Assembly: GCF_013213835.1 (NCBI RefSeq)
Contig: NZ_JABSSU010000010.1
Coordinates: 1-64,000 of the forward strand
Reading direction: 5' to 3'
DNA: 64,000 bases
From: Winogradskyella sp.
GTDB taxonomy: Bacteria; Bacteroidota; Bacteroidia; Flavobacteriales; Flavobacteriaceae
Below, one piece after another: positions 16,286 through 25,213 of the stretch (within the stretch, counting starts at the first letter, position 1; each line of letters opens with the position of its first letter). The translations under genes and the position numbers were made by a program. A model generated the notes under the pieces. It was not told the origin of the DNA. It saw nothing but the letters and a program-made list of their open reading frames with translations, and searched no databases.

Positions 16286-16879
16286 ATGAAAACTAAACTT
16301 TTAACGCTGGTCCTTGTGCTAACAATAGTATGGATTGGCAATGCACAAAAGACCTATCTGAAAATTACCAATAGTGAAATTGGAACAAATGTCATTATGT
16401 ATCCACCAGGAACAAAATTTGAATTAAAAACCAAAGAAGGCTATATTATTTTTAAAAACAGTAGTGATCCTGGAAGTATAGAAATTAAAGAAAAACACAC
16501 CTTATATGTGTATCCAAGTTGGAAAGACAGTGCAGATGTTTTTGTATTAAAAGACGGTAAAGTTGAAAAAGTACTCACCTCAACCTATGGAGACGCTGAT
16601 AAAGACTACGACATAAAAGAGATATCAAGCAATGGAGTTACTGCCGAGTCCAAGGTTACAGATTCTAAAACTTTAGAAGGCAAAAAGAACTTAGAATTTA
16701 CCCTAAGTAATGGTATTACGTTTAATTACATCGACGGTTTATATAGCGCTGTATTGGGAGAAAAGAACCTCACCATAAAACACAAATATATTGTTTACAG
16801 TGATTTAGGCACACTGAAACTAAGCTTTAATCCAAGCAACGGTGTGGTTTGGTGGGTCTTTGAAAATTATAATAATTAA
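16286..16879 (+). CDS. Secreted protein of unknown function, co-transcribed with the barrel gene
   Basis: A 197-residue protein with a signal peptide (MKTKLLTLVLVLTIVWIGNA) but no lipobox Cys, so it is probably periplasmic or exported. The mature part is beta-rich with repeated Lys/Asp-rich strands (KTKEGYIIFKNSS, DVFVLKDGKVEKVL) and ends in an aromatic segment (VVWWVFENYNN). I recognise no family. The 14-base gap to the barrel gene and shared orientation indicate one operon under the LytTR system, suggesting an accessory of the outer-membrane protein. Confidence 0.7.
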   Translation: MKTKLLTLVLVLTIVWIGNAQKTYLKITNSEIGTNVIMYPPGTKFELKTKEGYIIFKNSSDPGSIEIKEKHTLYVYPSWKDSADVFVLKDGKVEKVLTSTYGDADKDYDIKEISSNGVTAESKVTDSKTLEGKKNLEFTLSNGITFNYIDGLYSAVLGEKNLTIKHKYIVYSDLGTLKLSFNPSNGVVWWVFENYNN

Positions 16880-17103
16880 AAACTTATAATTATAAAACCT
16901 TTACAGCTACTAGAATTGAGTTAATTTTTAAGGTGTTCTAAGCAGGACCTTATGTAAAAGTTTAAACCTTAATTCTGTATTAATTTTTAAGTTTAGGACA
17001 TATTTATAAGTTATTCGTAATCACCTTAACAAAAATATCCTCTATTTACTGGATTGTATTTCCTTCATCATTATTTTGAATAAGGATAATGTCAATCTGT
17101 ATT

Positions 17104-17253
17104 TTTTGAATAAAAGTATCCTAATATATTGATGTTAAATTGACAGGATTTCTCACAACATTTTAATAAAGTATTGTTTAACCGCAATAGCAAACTGTAT
17201 AAGATTTGCATAAGAAAGTGCATACGATTTTAGAAAATATATAGTTAGATACC
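17104..17253. repeat. Long direct repeat, copy 1 (island boundary candidate)
   Basis: This ~150-base segment matches 27087-27263 with scattered differences; the shared core includes GTGCATACGATTTTAGAAAAT. The three TGCATACGA iterons of the other copy are degenerate here (TGTATAAGA, TGCATAAGA, TGCATACGA). The 388-base intergenic stretch 16880-17268 otherwise holds only AT-rich sequence with no clear terminator. Confidence 0.65.
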
Positions 17254-17268
17254 TTCAGAAATAAGCCA

Positions 17269-18477
17269 TTACAGTTTCTCTGCAATTCTCATTAAATCAC
17301 CATCATTATAGTGCTGTAATGAATTGCCACAGTGTACAATGATGATGTCTTTGTTTGGGATGACATAAATATTCTGTCCAAGATTTCCATTTGCAAAAAA
17401 CTGAAAGCTAGAGTCACAATTGGTATTTCCCCACCATTGATAAGAATAGTAATTGTGTTTGCATCCTTTACCAAGCCAATCCGGATAGTTATCGCGAGAG
17501 ATTGTTTTATCTTCTCTAGTTGATTTAATTACCCAATCCTTTGAAATAATTTGATCCCCATTCCAGTTCCCCTTTTTTAGAAAAAGACGCCCAAATCGCG
17601 CATAATCTATGGCTCTTGCGATGAGTCTACTAGGCATGTATTCAAAACCAGAGGCTTTACTGTCGATAGAAAACAATGCATCATACTCCATTATTTGCGA
17701 CCAAAGCTTTTCTTCGAGATACTTTGATACTGTTTTTTTTGTGGCTCGTTCAAGAATTAATCCAAGGTAACTAGTGTTATAATTATTGTATTCAAATGCC
17801 TTACCAGGCTCAGATTCAATTTTTTGTTTTTCAAGTAATAACTTTCGAACGTTGGGATGGTAATATCCAATAACTTCATCGTTCCATGGTGCATGAATAT
17901 TAATTAAAGGTATAAAATCGGTGTTATATTCAAGACCTGAACGCATTTCTAGAAGATGTTTAATAGTAATCTTTTCGAATCTTGTATCGCGCTTAGATAA
18001 TTCAGGAATGTAAGTTGTCATTGGGTCATTAACACTTTTAATAAGTCCTTCGTCAATAGCAGATCCAATCAAAAATGAAATAAACGATTTAGCTACTGAT
18101 TGGGAGTGGAAATAAGACTCCTTACTGAATCCGTTAAAGTACTTTTCATAAAGAATTGTATCATTTTTAATAAATATGAGGGCTGTAGTTTGAGATTTTT
18201 CTGCCCATTCGTTAAACGAATTAAAACCTGAACTAGCAACACGTTCATCAAAAAGTGATTCTACATAGGATTCTTCTAATTTTTTTTCAAATTGAAAAGT
18301 GTCTGTACTTGCATTAATAGTTCTGTTTTCAAAGTTTTGGTAATCATAAACATCAGCCACATTCATTGTAATTGTTCTGTAAACGTATGTTGGCGAGTAC
18401 ATAATAGAAAGTATGAGTAATAAAAGTAAGACTAGAATTATTGGAGATAGAATAACAATTTTAAGTACTTTTTTCAT
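17269..18477 (-). CDS. Membrane-anchored serine hydrolase, beta-lactamase family
   Basis: A 402-residue protein with one N-terminal hydrophobic anchor (residues 5-28) and a class C beta-lactamase-like domain. Motifs: SxxK in SQSVAKSFISF, tyrosine motif in FEYNNYNTSYL, and a C-terminal IIIVHCGNS segment in place of the KTG motif. Known: many such proteins are esterases or peptidases with periplasmic active sites. It stands alone, convergent with nothing close, and its stop lies 15 bases from the end of the direct repeat. Substrate unknown. Confidence 0.85.
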   Translation of the reverse strand: MKKVLKIVILSPIILVLLLLLILSIMYSPTYVYRTITMNVADVYDYQNFENRTINASTDTFQFEKKLEESYVESLFDERVASSGFNSFNEWAEKSQTTALIFIKNDTILYEKYFNGFSKESYFHSQSVAKSFISFLIGSAIDEGLIKSVNDPMTTYIPELSKRDTRFEKITIKHLLEMRSGLEYNTDFIPLINIHAPWNDEVIGYYHPNVRKLLLEKQKIESEPGKAFEYNNYNTSYLGLILERATKKTVSKYLEEKLWSQIMEYDALFSIDSKASGFEYMPSRLIARAIDYARFGRLFLKKGNWNGDQIISKDWVIKSTREDKTISRDNYPDWLGKGCKHNYYSYQWWGNTNCDSSFQFFANGNLGQNIYVIPNKDIIIVHCGNSLQHYNDGDLMRIAEKL

Positions 18478-18680
18478 ATCAGGTCTTTTGAATTACTTTT
18501 TTTGATTATTCTAACGACAGATTTTTTATAATCCCTTTCTTAAGTCTATTAAAGTTTCACAAAAATAAAGCTATTTACCATAGACTTTATTGCTCATCGG
18601 TCTTTTATTTAAGAAACTTTAATTGTGGTTTATAAATAGCTTCTTTTTTATTGGTTTTATGAGATGTAGTAATATGTTTT

Positions 18681-19286
18681 TTAAGTGTTTACGTTATTTA
18701 AAACACTATGTTTTAAATTAAAAGTAAGTTCAATATTTTGCATTTCCTTTTTAATTCCTTTTCTAAACTGTATGTATAAAACGATAATCATAATAAGATA
18801 AATTGCATCAAAGAGAATCACCAGTTCAACAGCTAAGTACTTTAAGAACTCTGGAGTGATCATATAGAAGCCAATTGTGTATAGCAGCAATATAATGGGC
18901 ATGATAATGGTGTGTATGATTTTTCTGTGCTCATGAAAACGAATGACTTTTTCAATGGTTTGCATTGTATTTTCATGGATTTGTACCTTTTTTATTTTAG
19001 AAATACTTTTTAATTCTGTAAGAATCCGAAAACATAAGCCAAGAATCATTAGACCAGCTCCAATTATACTTGCGACATCTTTTACTGGTGCCACAAATTT
19101 AAAGAAACCTGTAATAACCACTAAAGTTAGTGTAAGAATCATAAGTGTGCCGTAGTAAAACTTGATATTGTCACTATTTATGCGACCAATTTTTTCATAG
19201 ATAGATGTCATATTCATATCAGAATATTGAATGCTTTTTTTGCTCTTTTTCCATTTGTCTTCTATTGAAGTAAAACTATTATTCAT
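18681..19286 (-). CDS. Four-helix membrane protein downstream of ECF sigma
   Basis: A 201-residue protein: a soluble N-terminal segment of about 45 residues, two membrane helices (about 45-85), a charged loop (about 90-120, SISKIKKVQIHENTMQ), two more helices (about 122-168) and a Lys-rich tail. Its start overlaps the end of the sigma-factor gene by 8 bases, so the two are translationally coupled. That position is the usual one for an anti-sigma factor, and the N-terminal cytosolic segment could hold the sigma factor, but there is no zinc-binding anti-sigma motif. The function is inferred from context only. Confidence 0.6.
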   Translation of the reverse strand: MNNSFTSIEDKWKKSKKSIQYSDMNMTSIYEKIGRINSDNIKFYYGTLMILTLTLVVITGFFKFVAPVKDVASIIGAGLMILGLCFRILTELKSISKIKKVQIHENTMQTIEKVIRFHEHRKIIHTIIMPIILLLYTIGFYMITPEFLKYLAVELVILFDAIYLIMIIVLYIQFRKGIKKEMQNIELTFNLKHSVLNNVNT

Positions 19287-19773
19287 TGCTCAATATTTTA
19301 TTTAGACGTTTTTTTATTCGATGAATTTTTACGCGTATTGTTGTATGCTCAATTCCTAAGACTTCAGCGATATCTTCATTAGATTGCCCCTCTAAAACCA
19401 TCATTATAATCAGTCGGTCAGCTTCTTTTAATTGTCCTATGGCATGGTATAGTTGTGCTGCGTCATCTTCTTTATCTTTCAAAGAATCTTCAGCAACAGG
19501 ATTAGAATATTCATTAATTGGAAATGTAACCAGGTTTTTCTCTTTTCTTATTAACTGTAAACACGTATTAACTGTAATCCGATAAATCCAAGTTTTATAG
19601 GAGGATAAGCCTTTAAATGAATTTAGGCTTGTCCATATTTTAATAAAAACTTCCTGAACTAAATCATTAGCCTTTTCTCTATCACCACTCATAAATCCTA
19701 GACACATATGAAGCACCATAGTGGCATATTCTTTATGAAGTGAATCAAAAAGATCTGTTTTTTTAGTTTTCAT
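19279..19773 (-). CDS. ECF-type RNA polymerase sigma factor
   Basis: A 164-residue protein with sigma region 2 (about 12-78, DLVQEVFIKIWTSL and SYKTWIYRITVNTCLQLIRK) and region 4 (about 105-160, ADRLIIMMVLEGQSNEDIAE with the helix-turn-helix EVLGIEHTTIRVKIHRIKK). Known: ECF sigma factors direct polymerase to small stress or surface-signal regulons and are held by a membrane anti-sigma factor. It overlaps the hydrolase gene upstream by 11 bases and the membrane protein gene downstream by 8, so all three form a tight operon. Confidence 0.92.
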   Translation of the reverse strand: MKTKKTDLFDSLHKEYATMVLHMCLGFMSGDREKANDLVQEVFIKIWTSLNSFKGLSSYKTWIYRITVNTCLQLIRKEKNLVTFPINEYSNPVAEDSLKDKEDDAAQLYHAIGQLKEADRLIIMMVLEGQSNEDIAEVLGIEHTTIRVKIHRIKKRLNKILSNE

Positions 19774-20602
19774 TTATTAAAAATGAGTTTAGGATATCAC
19801 AAAACCAATCTTGGTTATCAAACATTATAAAGTGCTTTCCTTTTGGTGCGAGTTTCACCGTCTTATTATTAAGTTTTTTATATTGATTTTCCATTGTCTC
19901 TAAAGCCATAGGTCCATAACTAGGGGCAACTAAAACTAAGGACTTTGCTTTAATTTTTGAAAGTTTTGGTCGAAGATCTAATTTTAATAAATCTGTATAA
20001 CCGTAAACATAAGTTTTTCTATCGGCTTCTAAAATCCATTGCACAATTTCCTTTTGTTTGTCCTTATCATCAGTCATACCTATCGCTACATTGGTCACCA
20101 TGGCCTTAAACTGGTCGTCTTCCATGTTTAACATTTGGTTATTATATCCACTTTTGTATGTAATGCTTTCTTCTGGAACACCAGGCATCATTACTTCTCT
20201 CATACATGCAAGTGCATCAACTATTACAAGTTTTTTAACTATGTTAGGGTATTCGGCAGCTATTTCTACAGCTAAGTTTCCTCCCATACTATGACCAATA
20301 ATGGTTAAAACATCAAAATCTTTTTTCTTAATATAGGAGATTAAAGCTTCTTTTATTTTTGGATACTAAGGAGTTTCAATAGCAGGTATACCATTAAACC
20401 CTGCATAAGAAATTAAGTGTGCTTCATTGTTAAGTTTAAGTTGTTCTAATGTTTCTTTCCACACTGATCCTGGTGTTGTAAATCCTGGAAGAAACAAAAT
20501 GGGTTCACCATTGCCAATGACTTCTACTTTGATTTCTTTGGTTTGTGCCCACGTAATACTTAAACCGAGTATTAAAAATGCTAAGAGCAATCGAGTTTTC
20601 AT
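19763..20602 (-). pseudogene. Alpha/beta hydrolase gene with one in-frame TAG
   Basis: Reads as a 279-codon secreted alpha/beta hydrolase with one internal stop. N-terminal part (20366-20602): signal peptide MKTRLLLAFLILGLSITWAQ, then ILFLPGFTTPGSVWKETL (oxyanion strand) up to GIPAIETP. C-terminal part (from 20368 on to 19763): YPKIKEALI, nucleophile elbow GHSMGGNLA, and the final His in GKHFIMFD. The codon at 20366-20368 is TAG where a Trp (TGG) would fit, and both parts are in the same frame. Seen: a single base change explains the break. Inference: a recent pseudogene, a sequencing error, or translational readthrough; the sigma gene overlapping its 3' end would be uncoupled by the stop. 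Confidence 0.8.
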
Positions 20603-20836
20603 TCTTTTTTAATTTTATGTTTACCCTTTGATACATTTTTTAGGAAGTTGTTTCACTTGACTAATATTATTTTTCAACTGATAGTTTAACTGTTCAGTCA
20701 TAAAGTCTATAACCGAGCGATGTGTTGTTGTGACTTTTGACAGGAGCTTTAATTATATATGATGGTGACAAAATATAATAAAGACAGACTTTTTTAAGTT
20801 AATCCTTCTCATGTGTATGGATCAATTATCTGAGAC

Positions 20837-21535
20837 CTATTCTGTAAGTTTAGTAACATTTAATTTATACATTTTACCAATAGGAATTTTATGATTACTA
20901 ATAACAATTCTATTTCCTTCAATAAGTTCTATTTTATCTATAGAAACCATAAATGATTTATGCACTCTTATAAATTGGTCTTCAGGGAGTTGTTGTTTAA
21001 GAGAAATTAAAGTCTGATGTGAAATTATGATTTTGTCAACTAAATATAGTTTTACATAATTGCCATAGGCTTCTACAAACAAAATGTCGTTCAGTTTGAT
21101 GTGGTGGTATTTTTTATCTTCTTTTACAAAAATTTTTGATTCAGTTGAGCTTTCAAGTGCTTCTTTCGACTTAATTTTGGTAGTGCTCGATACTTCAATT
21201 TTATTAACAGCTTTTACGAAACGAGTGAAACTAAAAGGTTTTAATAAGTAATCCTCAATGTTCAATTCATATCCTTCTAGTGCGTAATCTTTATATGCAC
21301 TTGTAATTATTACCTTAGGTTGCTTGGTCAGTGATTTTAAGAAATCTAAGCCAGAAAGTTTTGGCATGTTTATGTCTAGAAAAATTAGATCCACGGAATT
21401 CTTACTCAAATATGTAATGGCTTCAAATGCATTATAGCAGCTTTTTTGGTATGATAGAAATGATAAATTGGTTGCGTAATCTTTAATGACGTCGTGAGAG
21501 GCTGTTTCGTCGTCTACAATTATATATTTAATCAT
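20837..21535 (-). CDS. LytTR-family response regulator (second pair)
   Basis: A 232-residue protein: receiver domain (about 1-118) with IIVDDETAS, phosphoacceptor Asp in LIFLDINMPKLSG (about 55), Lys in YLLKPFSFTRF, then a LytTR domain (about 138-230, FIRVHKSFMVSIDKIELIEG). The linker is Ser/Glu/Lys-rich. Its start overlaps the kinase gene stop by 4 bases. It is a paralogue of the pair at 11907-13681. Its likely targets include the divergent serine hydrolase at 22711, but I found no clear direct repeat of the expected spacing in the gap between them. Confidence 0.92.
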   Translation of the reverse strand: MIKYIIVDDETASHDVIKDYATNLSFLSYQKSCYNAFEAITYLSKNSVDLIFLDINMPKLSGLDFLKSLTKQPKVIITSAYKDYALEGYELNIEDYLLKPFSFTRFVKAVNKIEVSSTTKIKSKEALESSTESKIFVKEDKKYHHIKLNDILFVEAYGNYVKLYLVDKIIISHQTLISLKQQLPEDQFIRVHKSFMVSIDKIELIEGNRIVISNHKIPIGKMYKLNVTKLTE

Positions 21536-22482
21536 TTGTTATAGATTTCTAAGGTTGCTGTATATACATTGTTTTCAATCGTTTCTCTCAATTGATAAGA
21601 GTTTGGATAAAGCAAGTTTAAACGTTCTTTTAGGTTGATTAATCCTATACCATTATTATTAGTCACGTCTTCAACTTCATAATTGTTTTTAATTGTAAAG
21701 CATATACTTTGATTGTCTTGCTTAATATCAATAAATACAAATGCATTTTCAGTTGCTTTTTCTACACCATGTTTAAACGCGTTTTCTACTAAATTAATAA
21801 ATAATAGTGGAGCTATGGTTCTATTTAAATCCTGAATGTTTTTCTCAAAGTTAATATCAATGTCTTTGTGATATCTAGCCGTTTGCAAGTCAATGAAATT
21901 AATTAAATAGTCTATTTCTTCAGAAAGTTTTATATGCTCTTTACTACTGTCATATATAGTGAAACGCATTAAATCAGAAAGTTTTAATACATAGTCTTGC
22001 GCCGCATCAGCATCTTTCTTAATTAATGAATACAGGTTGTTTAAAGTATTGAAGAAGAAATGTGGGTTAATCTGGTTTTTTAGAAGTATCAATTCTGCCT
22101 CCAGCTTATCACTTTTTAATTTTTGAATACTTTTTCTGTATTGAAAAATCCAGTAGAACACTAAATAAAAGATTTCTATAGCTAAAATAACTCTTACTAT
22201 TTCTTTTAAAAATTCGTCTGAATCTCTCGTCAATTCGACACTGTATAAAAGCAACGGAATACTAACACCAAAGAAGATGTATTTTAAGGTTGTACTAGAT
22301 GTTCCAAATCTGATTTTTTCCTTTTGAAAAAGGTAATATAGTATTGAGTAAAAGATGATGCCTCCTAAGGACAAAGAAAGAAAGGTGAAAATTTCATTTT
22401 CGACATTCCTGAAAATGATCATTAAAAGGATAATGATTCCAGATGAGATTGCTGATAATCTAAATAGTTTTTTTTGTGTCAT
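21532..22482 (-). CDS. LytS-type sensor histidine kinase (second pair)
   Basis: A 316-residue protein with four hydrophobic helices in residues 10-115, then a His_kinase domain with INPHFFFNTLNNLYSLI (His about 141) and a HATPase_c domain with the N-box LVENAFKHGVEKAT and the glycine motif NGIGLINLKERL. It overlaps its regulator gene by 4 bases. It is shorter than the first kinase and has no extra sensor domain. It is divergent from the serine hydrolase at 22711, with a 228-base gap that must hold both promoters. Confidence 0.92.
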   Translation of the reverse strand: MTQKKLFRLSAISSGIIILLMIIFRNVENEIFTFLSLSLGGIIFYSILYYLFQKEKIRFGTSSTTLKYIFFGVSIPLLLYSVELTRDSDEFLKEIVRVILAIEIFYLVFYWIFQYRKSIQKLKSDKLEAELILLKNQINPHFFFNTLNNLYSLIKKDADAAQDYVLKLSDLMRFTIYDSSKEHIKLSEEIDYLINFIDLQTARYHKDIDINFEKNIQDLNRTIAPLLFINLVENAFKHGVEKATENAFVFIDIKQDNQSICFTIKNNYEVEDVTNNNGIGLINLKERLNLLYPNSYQLRETIENNVYTATLEIYNK

Positions 22483-22710
22483 GATTTCTAGTTTTTATTA
22501 TTCTTAAACAAAACTATGTAGTGAAATCACGCTAACATTTTTTATTACACCAACATCACTTATTAAGATGTAAACGCATTGAAACTGGTGATAAAGGTAC
22601 TTGGCATATTGATACAAGATATGTGTCATTTGTATGAGCTATTTCATCAAAGAGTTTAGAAAAGGAAAACAATCAGTTTTACGTTTGCCTCGAATTTAAA
22701 ACTTTTAAAA

Positions 22711-23802
22711 ATGAAAATACTAATTAAAATTATTATTATCGCATTTGTATCAATCATGTCAAATGCTCAGACCACTACAAAAAATGAATTATTAAATACA
22801 TTAGATGAAGAAACTGCAAGTGCTTTAAAAAGGCATAATGTTCCCGGTATGGCTATTGCTATTATTAAAGAAGGCAAAACAATTATAAAAAAAGGATATG
22901 GATTTGCTGATAAAAAAGAAGGATTAAAAGTAAATGCAAAAACTGGCTTTAATATTGGCTCTATTTCAAAAATGTTTACGGCTTGGGGAATTATGAAATT
23001 AGTTGAGCAAGGAAGGGTGAAGTTAGATGAACCATTTACTAGTTATGTTAAATCATGGAATTTACCTAAAAGCGATTACAATCCTAATGAAATTACAATA
23101 AGACATTTATTGCAGCACACAGCAGGTTTATCTGTGCATGGCTATAATGGTTATGAATCAAAAGAAAAACTAACGTCAACAAAGGAATCATTGTCGGGAC
23201 AAACAAATTTAGATGAAGCAGTAGAATTAATTATAGAGCCGAATTCTAAATGGCAATATTCGGGTGGTGGATATACGATCTTACAATTGGTAATTGAAGA
23301 AATTACAGATCAAACATTTGCTAACTTTATGAAGAAAACTATTTTTCAACCATTAAAAATGAAACATACCAGTTTCAATATTAATAAGCGTGTTTTAAAG
23401 ACGTCAGCAAAAGCATATGATGAGACTGGTAGTGAAATTCCAATACGCTTATTTAATGCACAGGCAGCAGCAGGATTGCATACTACATTAGAGGATTTGA
23501 TTTTATTTGCAAACGCTTCATTTTCTGATAATGCAGTATTATCTCAAGAAAGTATCTTATCGTTAAGAACTCCAACAGAATTGTCTAATGGTGATTACGG
23601 CATGGGTTATATGGTTATGAATCGTTTTGGTGATTTTACATTGTCTGGACATGGCGGTTCTAATGAAGGTTGGCAAGCAGGTTTTATGTTAGATTTTGAT
23701 TCTAAATCAGGGTTCATTGTACTTACTAACGGATCTTCTGGTAGAAATGTCTTATTTAAAAGTATGAGGACTTGGGCACAATGGCATTCAGAAAATTTAT
23801 AA
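22711..23802 (+). CDS. Secreted serine hydrolase, class C beta-lactamase family
   Basis: A 363-residue protein with a signal peptide (MKILIKIIIIAFVSIMSNAQ) and a complete beta-lactamase-like domain: SxxK as GSISKMFTAWG, tyrosine motif as YSGGGYTILQL, and the third motif region as GHGGSNEGWQAG. It is of normal length for the family. Known: members include DD-peptidases, esterases and D-aminopeptidases, acting in the periplasm. It is divergent from the LytTR pair, which may regulate it, and is followed 20 bases later by a strong terminator. It is the third serine hydrolase of this fold in the window. Confidence 0.88.
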   Translation: MKILIKIIIIAFVSIMSNAQTTTKNELLNTLDEETASALKRHNVPGMAIAIIKEGKTIIKKGYGFADKKEGLKVNAKTGFNIGSISKMFTAWGIMKLVEQGRVKLDEPFTSYVKSWNLPKSDYNPNEITIRHLLQHTAGLSVHGYNGYESKEKLTSTKESLSGQTNLDEAVELIIEPNSKWQYSGGGYTILQLVIEEITDQTFANFMKKTIFQPLKMKHTSFNINKRVLKTSAKAYDETGSEIPIRLFNAQAAAGLHTTLEDLILFANASFSDNAVLSQESILSLRTPTELSNGDYGMGYMVMNRFGDFTLSGHGGSNEGWQAGFMLDFDSKSGFIVLTNGSSGRNVLFKSMRTWAQWHSENL

Positions 23803-23822
23803 TTACAAATTTATTTAGGTAT

Positions 23823-23850
23823 AAGAAATGCTCTATTTAGAGCATTTCTT
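23823..23850 (+). terminator. Rho-independent terminator
   Basis: A 12-base perfect stem AAGAAATGCTCT (23823-23834), loop ATTT, AGAGCATTTCTT (23839-23850), followed by TTT. It lies 20 bases after the serine hydrolase stop. Confidence 0.85.
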
Positions 23851-24089
23851 TTTGTGATGGACGCATTAGTTAAGGGATAATATTCATTAAATGGTTTATG
23901 AATTTTTAATCATCGTAGAACTTTATTTTATCCATTTTTATGTGTTAACTATCACTAAGTCATGCACTTAATTCAGGTTGAGATGAATACTTTTAAAAAG
24001 AATAAAAAAAGATCAATTCAGCCTGTAACAATTCTCTGCCAATTGCATCTTATGTAAACAATTAAATCAACAATAATCAATAATAAAAA

Positions 24090-24653
24090 ATGAAAAAAAT
24101 CAATCAAAAAATCACAGTATTACTTGCATGTCTTGCTCTATTAATGTTTTCAAATTGTAGTTCAGATGATTCTGAATTTTCAGGTAAGGAAAGAATCCCA
24201 GTTTTTGCAGAAGATGATATGTCCCTAATTCACGGTGATTCGGAAAAATCATGGAGAATTACTGAAGTTATTAATGAATTTTATGATCCAAACTATCACT
24301 TAGAAATTGATATTGACTGTTTAGAAGATGATATTTATACCTTTAATAATGAAGACCTGTCTTTTGCTGTTACATTAGGTGAAAGTAAATGTTTTGGACA
24401 AAATAATGATGGTGTTTTTATCGCAGATGAAGAGATTTTTGATGGTGAATTGGTTTATATGGACGCAAGTCAAGGAGAAACAATTTATATGAGATTCTCA
24501 AGAGGATTTGTTAATAGTCAAGGTTCAGCTCAAGGGATATCAATACGGTATTATACACTTGCTGAATTATCGGAGAATAGAATGGTTTTTCATAGAGAAG
24601 GTGCGGAGTTTTTAGGTGAATATAGAGAGGCTTTAGTGTTTGAAGCAATTTAG
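24090..24653 (+). CDS. Lipoprotein of unknown function
   Basis: A 187-residue protein with a lipoprotein signal (KKINQKITVLLACLALLMF, then SNCSSDD; Cys about 23). The run of Ser and Asp after the Cys is typical of surface-exposed Bacteroidota lipoproteins. The mature part is acidic and resembles the lipocalin-like lipoproteins common in this group (HGDSEKSWRITEVINEF ... ENRMVFHREG), though I cannot assign a ligand. It stands alone in the island region, with 286 bases before it and 560 after. A strong hairpin lies about 160 bases downstream. Confidence 0.75.
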   Translation: MKKINQKITVLLACLALLMFSNCSSDDSEFSGKERIPVFAEDDMSLIHGDSEKSWRITEVINEFYDPNYHLEIDIDCLEDDIYTFNNEDLSFAVTLGESKCFGQNNDGVFIADEEIFDGELVYMDASQGETIYMRFSRGFVNSQGSAQGISIRYYTLAELSENRMVFHREGAEFLGEYREALVFEAI

Positions 24654-24809
24654 ATGACTATAATAAAAACTAAAAATGCTTATGTACTTATTAGGCGCTG
24701 TGCTTTCCGGTTTTCCGCTCATTTGGGGATAGTATGGTATAACTGTGCATCATGATATGTTAAAACTACATACCCAATAATAATTTATTTTTAAAAATTT
24801 TGTTAACAG

Positions 24810-24844
24810 AAAACCAAACCCTTATTGATAGAGGGTTTGGTTTT
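24810..24844. terminator. Strong hairpin, probable terminator
   Basis: A 13-base perfect stem AAAACCAAACCCT (24810-24822) and AGGGTTTGGTTTT (24832-24844), followed by GTTTCG. It is 157 bases beyond the lipoprotein stop. The 560-base gap 24654-25213 otherwise shows no coding signal. Confidence 0.6.
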
Positions 24845-25213
24845 GTTTCGAAATGGAAGCTTAATATCTCTTTACATATCGCCTTTAATATATTTTGCTT
24901 AACTTGTTTATAAGATTGAAATAGCTTGGCCTTTTTTTAATAAAGTTTTTTATTTACTTACCTTTAAATGACAGGAAAATAGCATTTTGATTAATTTTAA
25001 CAATTTAGCTTTGATCATAACTATGACACCTGTTACGAAAGCGTGCTAATGGTCTGTGTATATCTCATATCCCGAAGAATTTGCACTATGCACCTTATTT
25101 TCGTTTTTTCCTAGGACGTACTCTAGTGATCTTCTATCTCACATTTCTTAACTCAAGTCAATGATATTAGATTGGTTAATGGACAATTTTGCTGACATAA
25201 AGAAGTAAATATT

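Noticed and set aside
22483..22710. LytTR-binding direct repeat near the second two-component pair
   Set aside because: I looked for repeats with 20-22 base spacing as found at 13740 and saw none convincing.
24654..25213. Remnant gene in the 560-base gap
   Set aside because: Apart from the hairpin at 24810-24844 there is no frame with plausible coding character on either strand.
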